Source: an uncultured Sutterella sp. (GTDB lineage Bacteria > Pseudomonadota > Gammaproteobacteria > Burkholderiales > Burkholderiaceae_F). Taken from it: a stretch of 35,597 nt of DNA. Made by a program: the position numbers and the translations under genes. The notes below the pieces were generated by a model that had not been told where the DNA came from, made no database searches, and worked only from the letters and a program-made list of their open reading frames with translations. The stretch spans positions 1 to 35,597 of the forward strand of contig URFF01000011.1 in NCBI GenBank assembly GCA_900546995.1. Reading direction: 5' to 3'. Positions within the stretch are counted from its first letter, which is position 1, and each line of letters starts with the position of its first letter. Positions 32,217 through 35,597 of this stretch are shown here, in pieces.

Positions 32217-32934
32217 GTCGCAGGTTCTTCCCATTGAAAAAAACAACCGCCGTGTCACCGATGATGCGGCGTTTGTTATCCGTAGCTGGAATTGGAAAGA
32301 AACCAGCTTATTGGTCGAATTTTTCACGTTAAAACACGGAAAGGTTCTTGCCGTTGCCAAAGGGGCTAAACGCCCCGGAAGTCACTTTCGAGGGTTATTG
32401 ACGGAGTTTTCCCCTTTAAGAATCGGTTACTACGGACAAAATGAGGTGAAAACCTTAAGTCGTGCGCAATGGATGGGCGGTTTTTTCAGTCTTGAGGGCG
32501 AAGCGATTTTTTCCGGGTTTTATCTCAATGAACTTTTGGTGCGGTTGTTACCTAGAGAAGAGACATTTGAAGGGTTATTTGGCTCTTACGTTCAAACCTT
32601 GAAAAATTTAGCGCAACAGGATGCTAATCACGAGGTCGGTTTGCGCACATTCGAATTGGATTTACTGGAATCGTTAGGCTATGGCTTACCCGATACCGGT
32701 GAGGATTGGTATTGGGATGGCGAGGAACTCAAACCTTGCGATGAGCGTCGTCTTCTCAGTGAGCGACATATTCTAATCGAGCATGCGATGATCGATCGTT
32801 TGCGTCAACGAGACCTTCGTTTAAAAGAGACGCAAGCTTTTGCAAAGAAGCTTCTGAGGGAAATGATCACTCATTATGCTGGTGACAGACCGTTAAATAC
32901 CCGTCGAATTTTGCAGGAATTAAGACGAGCGTAA
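32209..32934 (+). CDS. recO: DNA repair protein RecO
   Basis: 241 residues. An N-terminal OB fold (about 18-95) contains FVIRSWNWKETSLLVEFFT and KVLAVAKGAKRPGS, the usual RecO opening. A helical C-terminal domain holds FELDLLESLGYG. It loads RecA onto SSB-coated single strands with RecR in the RecFOR pathway. The ATG overlaps the era stop by 8 bases. The usual next gene in many Proteobacteria, pdxJ, is missing and acpS follows after 25 bases. Confidence 0.94.
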   Translation: MSKSQVLPIEKNNRRVTDDAAFVIRSWNWKETSLLVEFFTLKHGKVLAVAKGAKRPGSHFRGLLTEFSPLRIGYYGQNEVKTLSRAQWMGGFFSLEGEAIFSGFYLNELLVRLLPREETFEGLFGSYVQTLKNLAQQDANHEVGLRTFELDLLESLGYGLPDTGEDWYWDGEELKPCDERRLLSERHILIEHAMIDRLRQRDLRLKETQAFAKKLLREMITHYAGDRPLNTRRILQELRRA

Positions 32935-32959
32935 AGCACTCCATAAGTTGAGGTTTGTG

Positions 32960-33373
32960 ATGATTGTTGGAATCGGTTGTGATGTGGTTGAGCAGAAGCG
33001 AGTGACCGAGGCGCTTGAAAAATATGGCGATCGGTTTGTGCAACGGTTATTAACTGCTTCTGAAATCAGAATTTATGAAAAGCGTCTCGGTTTAAGCCGA
33101 GAGAGGGGCTTGTCGTTTCTGGCTTCCCGTTGGGCGGTTAAAGAGGCGATTTCTAAGGCGCTTGGTACCGGAATTAGCGGTGACGTGACATTTCATGCCA
33201 TGGCGATTATGCACACGCAAAGTGGGGCGCCGATGGCGGTTTTTTCCGATGCTCTCAAAGAAAGACTTCAACGCGAAGGTATTTTTGTTCATATCACCAT
33301 AACCGATGAAAAAACGGTGGCGGCAGCGTTTGCCGTTGCTGAACAAAGGAGCGAAGTATGTTTGGGCCATTAG
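32960..33373 (+). CDS. acpS: Holo-ACP synthase
   Basis: 137 residues from the ATG at 32960 (GAGG 6 bases upstream), giving MIVGIGCDVVEQKR; the TTG at 32948 is in frame but less likely. The magnesium-binding Asp is in GIGCDVVE, the Glu and Lys in SRWAVKEAISKALGTG, and SGAPMAV is the third conserved patch. It transfers 4'-phosphopantetheine from CoA to Ser37 of AcpP, tying this operon to the fab block. It overlaps nagZ by 16 bases. Confidence 0.95.
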   Translation: MIVGIGCDVVEQKRVTEALEKYGDRFVQRLLTASEIRIYEKRLGLSRERGLSFLASRWAVKEAISKALGTGISGDVTFHAMAIMHTQSGAPMAVFSDALKERLQREGIFVHITITDEKTVAAAFAVAEQRSEVCLGH

Positions 33374-34365
33374 TGATTGACATCGAAGGCTATCAATTAA
33401 CAGACGCTGATAAGCGGCGTATCAAGCATCCCCTTGTCGGGATAGTGATTCTTTTTACTCGCAACTATCAGAATCGTGAGCAGTTGAAATCATTGTGTGA
33501 CAGCATTCATTCGCTCAAACCAGAAATACTGATCGCAGTTGACCATGAAGGGGGACGAGTTCAGCGCTTTCGAGATGGATTTACTCAAATACCACCAATG
33601 GCTTCTTTAGGAGAACTCTACCTTGAAAGTAAGGAAGCTGCATTACAAAAGGCTCAGGCGATTGGGTTTGTGATGGCTTCGGAACTTAGAGCGTGTGGAG
33701 TTGATTTGACGTTCGCACCGTGCTTGGACGTGGATTATTCTCGAAGCACAATCATCGGTCATCGGGCTTTTTCTTCAAACCCGGAGGCAATAACCGCCTT
33801 AGCCGGCTCATTGATTGATGGAATGCGTCAAGCGGGGATGAGTAATTGCGGAAAGCATTTTCCCGGTCATGGTTGGGTCAAAGCCGACAGTCATTTAGAG
33901 TTACCGATTGACGACCGTTCCTTAGAGGCGATTCTTGAGAGCGATATAGTCCCTTATAGAGATCTCGGTCAAAAATTGCATTCCGTCATGGCTGCCCATG
34001 TGTTGTATCCACAAATTGACGCACATGCCGCCGGCTTTTCATCATTTTGGTTAAAGACTGTTTTGCGAGAGAAGATCCAATTTAATGGTGTTGTTTTCAG
34101 CGATGACCTTTCTATGAAGGGGGCAGTAAGTCAAGGGAGTGTTTTGCAACGAGCCCATGCTGCCCTTCAAGCCGGTTGCGATATGTTGATTATCTGTAAT
34201 GATTTCGAAGCAACGGATGAATTGCTGGCTCATTTGTCATTTACCGATACTCAAGATCGAGAAAGACGTGTTAACTCTTTGATGCCAAATGGACTTTCTC
34301 CCAATTGGGAAGAGCTGGTCAATAGTCAGTCGTATCAGCTGGCGCTCTCGTTGGTGCTCGACTAA
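33358..34365 (+). CDS. nagZ: Beta-N-acetylhexosaminidase NagZ
   Basis: 335 residues of the glycoside hydrolase 3 family. Substrate-binding motifs AVDHEGGRVQRF (60-71) and the nearby KHFPGHG are intact, and the Asp nucleophile lies in VFSDDLSMKGA near residue 245. No signal peptide, as expected for a cytosolic enzyme that removes GlcNAc from muropeptides during cell-wall recycling. GGAG lies 6 bases before the ATG inside acpS, an overlap that implies coupling. It is the last gene of the lepA operon, with the tRNA following under its own promoter. Confidence 0.95.
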   Translation: MFGPLVIDIEGYQLTDADKRRIKHPLVGIVILFTRNYQNREQLKSLCDSIHSLKPEILIAVDHEGGRVQRFRDGFTQIPPMASLGELYLESKEAALQKAQAIGFVMASELRACGVDLTFAPCLDVDYSRSTIIGHRAFSSNPEAITALAGSLIDGMRQAGMSNCGKHFPGHGWVKADSHLELPIDDRSLEAILESDIVPYRDLGQKLHSVMAAHVLYPQIDAHAAGFSSFWLKTVLREKIQFNGVVFSDDLSMKGAVSQGSVLQRAHAALQAGCDMLIICNDFEATDELLAHLSFTDTQDRERRVNSLMPNGLSPNWEELVNSQSYQLALSLVLD

Positions 34366-34417
34366 AGGTGTGAGGGAGAAAAATTGCTGAAAATTTTCAA
34401 AAAAAGGCTAAAAACAT

Positions 34418-34445
34418 TTGCAATTTTAAAAACTATCCTTAAAAT
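34418..34445 (+). promoter_or_regulatory. Promoter of tRNA-Gly
   Basis: TTGCAA (34418-34423), a 16-base spacer and TAAAAT (34440-34445), ending 12 bases before the tRNA. Confidence 0.65.
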
Positions 34446-34457
34446 ACCAATCCTGTC

Positions 34458-34533
34458 GCGGGAATAGCTCAGTTGGTAGAGCGCAACCTTGCCAAGGTTG
34501 AGGTCGCGAGTTCGAGACTCGTTTCCCGCTCCA
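34458..34533 (+). tRNA. tRNA-Gly(GCC)
   Basis: A 76-base cloverleaf. The acceptor stem GCGGGAA / TTCCCGC is followed by T and an encoded CCA. The D arm is GCTCAGTTGGTAGAGC, the anticodon stem CAACC / GGTTG has loop TTGCCAA (anticodon GCC), and the T arm contains GAGTTCGAGACTC. A single gene with its own promoter and terminator. Confidence 0.97.
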
Positions 34534-34541
34534 AGATTTCT

Positions 34542-34571
34542 AAAAAAGCTCAGTCGATACTGGGCTTTTTT
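34542..34571 (+). terminator. Terminator of tRNA-Gly
   Basis: AAAAAAGCTCAGT / ACTGGGCTTTTTT stem with a CGAT loop (34542-34554, 34559-34571), ending in T6. The A-run also lets it act on the minus strand, 39 bases after the gluQ stop. Confidence 0.88.
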
Positions 34572-34609
34572 CATATCTGAATCGAATGCAATTTCGCCCC
34601 AGAAGATCC

Positions 34610-35473
34610 TTAGTTTCTGGCTTCGCACCAGCGGGCTTTCCAAAGAGGAATCGCCACCTTATAAAAGGCATCAAGCGTATCCGCACCAATTCGAGTAAAT
34701 CCTAAATGTGTCCATGCATGTTCACACTCTTGAAGTAAATCATCGGTGAGCGGACGAGCTCCGCCCTGTTTACTTAATTTTTCATGCCGGTTATTCAAAA
34801 CAAGGGGAATATGCATATAGGTTGGGACTGGCCAGTCTAAAGCTTCATAAAGCTGCAGCTGACGGGGCGTGTTGTCAAGTAAATCCTCACCTCGGACAAT
34901 ATCGGTTACGCCTTGGTCATGATCATCAACGATTACCGCTAACTGATAGGCAAAAAGACCGTCAGCACGCTTGATGACAAAGTCTCCTACCGTTTTCTCA
35001 ACGTTTTGCTGATAACTTCCCAATCGACGATCCACAAAGATTGTCGGCTCGGAAGATGTTCTGAAACGATAACTGCGAACAGGGCCTTGGGCGCCGTGGC
35101 GGCATGTTCCCGGATAGTAGCCATGAGGCAAACCAAGACGTGCATCCGTTTCATCAATTTCCCGTCTTGAGCAAGAGCAACCGTATGATCGACCTAAGTT
35201 GATTAAATGTTCAAATACTTCTTGATAACGTTCTGTGCGTTGACTTTGATAAATTACCTCTCGATCAGAATAGAGGTGAAGACGATTTAAGATCTCGAGA
35301 ATACTGTGGCTAAACTCTGAGTGGCAACGGAAAGTGTCGATGTCTTCAATGCGAATCAACCACTCTCCATTATGAGCTCGAGCATCTAAATAGCTTGCCA
35401 AAGCAGCGGCTAAACTTCCCGCATGAAGTTTACCGGTAGGGGAGGGTGCGAATCGACCAATATAGTGGCTCAT
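34610..35473 (-). CDS. gluQ: Glutamyl-Q tRNA(Asp) synthetase
   Basis: 287 residues: a glutamyl-tRNA synthetase catalytic core without an anticodon-binding domain, the hallmark of GluQ (YadB). The HIGH-like motif is PSPTGKLHAGS (10-20) and the KMSKS-like motif is EKLSKQGG (about 234-241). The zinc site is CSCSRREID with later YYPGTC. It attaches glutamate to the queuosine base of tRNA(Asp). The ATG at 35471-35473 gives the canonical YIGRFAPSP opening. The gene upstream on the same strand ends 61 bases away and may be cotranscribed. Confidence 0.93.
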   Translation of the reverse strand: MSHYIGRFAPSPTGKLHAGSLAAALASYLDARAHNGEWLIRIEDIDTFRCHSEFSHSILEILNRLHLYSDREVIYQSQRTERYQEVFEHLINLGRSYGCSCSRREIDETDARLGLPHGYYPGTCRHGAQGPVRSYRFRTSSEPTIFVDRRLGSYQQNVEKTVGDFVIKRADGLFAYQLAVIVDDHDQGVTDIVRGEDLLDNTPRQLQLYEALDWPVPTYMHIPLVLNNRHEKLSKQGGARPLTDDLLQECEHAWTHLGFTRIGADTLDAFYKVAIPLWKARWCEARN

Positions 35474-35534
35474 AAGCGATATTCAATAACGTATCAATCG
35501 GACGATTGTAGCACCGCTGCAAAGCCTCTTTTAG

Positions 35535-35597
35535 CTAATCGGCGCGTATCGCTTGCATTTTGACACTATTGCAAATTTCAAGAGCACGAATCGCATC
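35535..35597 (-). CDS. C-terminal 20 codons of an unidentified gene
   Basis: A minus-strand frame is open from the window edge and ends at TAG (35535-35537), reading DAIRALEICNSVKMQAIRAD. The helical Ala/Leu/Ile pattern resembles the last helix of many oxidoreductases, but the piece is too short to name. Confidence 0.35.
   Translation of the reverse strand, partial: DAIRALEICNSVKMQAIRAD

Noticed and set aside
1..35597. CRISPR arrays, insertion sequences, prophage genes
   Set aside because: No regularly spaced direct repeats, transposase motifs or phage structural genes were found; repeats in 1-2200 are protein-level repeats of the passenger.

Overview
The window looks like a chromosomal segment of a betaproteobacterium in the Burkholderiales. 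The backbone rne, rluC, HAD phosphatase, SAM methyltransferase, maf, yceD, rpmF, fab genes, lepA, lepB, rnc, era, recO, acpS is the order expected in that group. A DUF2863-like protein fits the same group. Intermediate base composition, a large autotransporter and loss of several usual cluster members suggest a host-associated Sutterellaceae-type organism; this last step is inference, not a database result.

Layout. Positions 1-2211 (minus) hold the 5' part of a large autotransporter adhesin whose start codon is separated from its reading frame by a run of eight C. Positions 2420-5618 carry crcB and clpB, the latter behind a convincing sigma-32 promoter. Positions 5737-9033 form a lysine-riboswitch operon: aptamer, terminator, APC-family amino acid transporter and a YtcJ-like amidohydrolase. 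Positions 9103-12708 contain a secreted endonuclease I, a DUF2863-like protein and PutP. Positions 12855-16670 are RNase E (minus) with a 720-base upstream region shared with divergent rluC.

From 16671 to 20763 are rluC, a HAD phosphatase, an RsmI-like methyltransferase, a Maf gene interrupted by an in-frame TAA, yceD and rpmF. From 20980 to 22664 three unrelated genes (periplasmic cupin, beta-carbonic anhydrase, small lipoprotein) lie where plsX is normally found. From 22804 to 27221 is fatty acid synthesis: fabH, fabD, fabG, acpP, fabF. A deoxycytidylate-type deaminase follows, then lepA-lepB-rnc-era-recO-acpS-nagZ as a tightly packed, partly overlapping operon. The right end has tRNA-Gly(GCC), gluQ and the last 20 codons of an unidentified gene.

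Working together: the fab block builds acyl-ACP, with AcpS (downstream) activating AcpP and the neighbouring carbonic anhydrase able to supply bicarbonate for malonyl-CoA. rne, rnc, era, yceD, rpmF, rluC and the methyltransferase form a ribosome and RNA maturation theme. The most interesting signals are the out-of-frame poly-C autotransporter, the lysine riboswitch over a transporter plus amidohydrolase, the nonsense codon in maf, and the rearranged rpmF-fabH and recO-acpS junctions.
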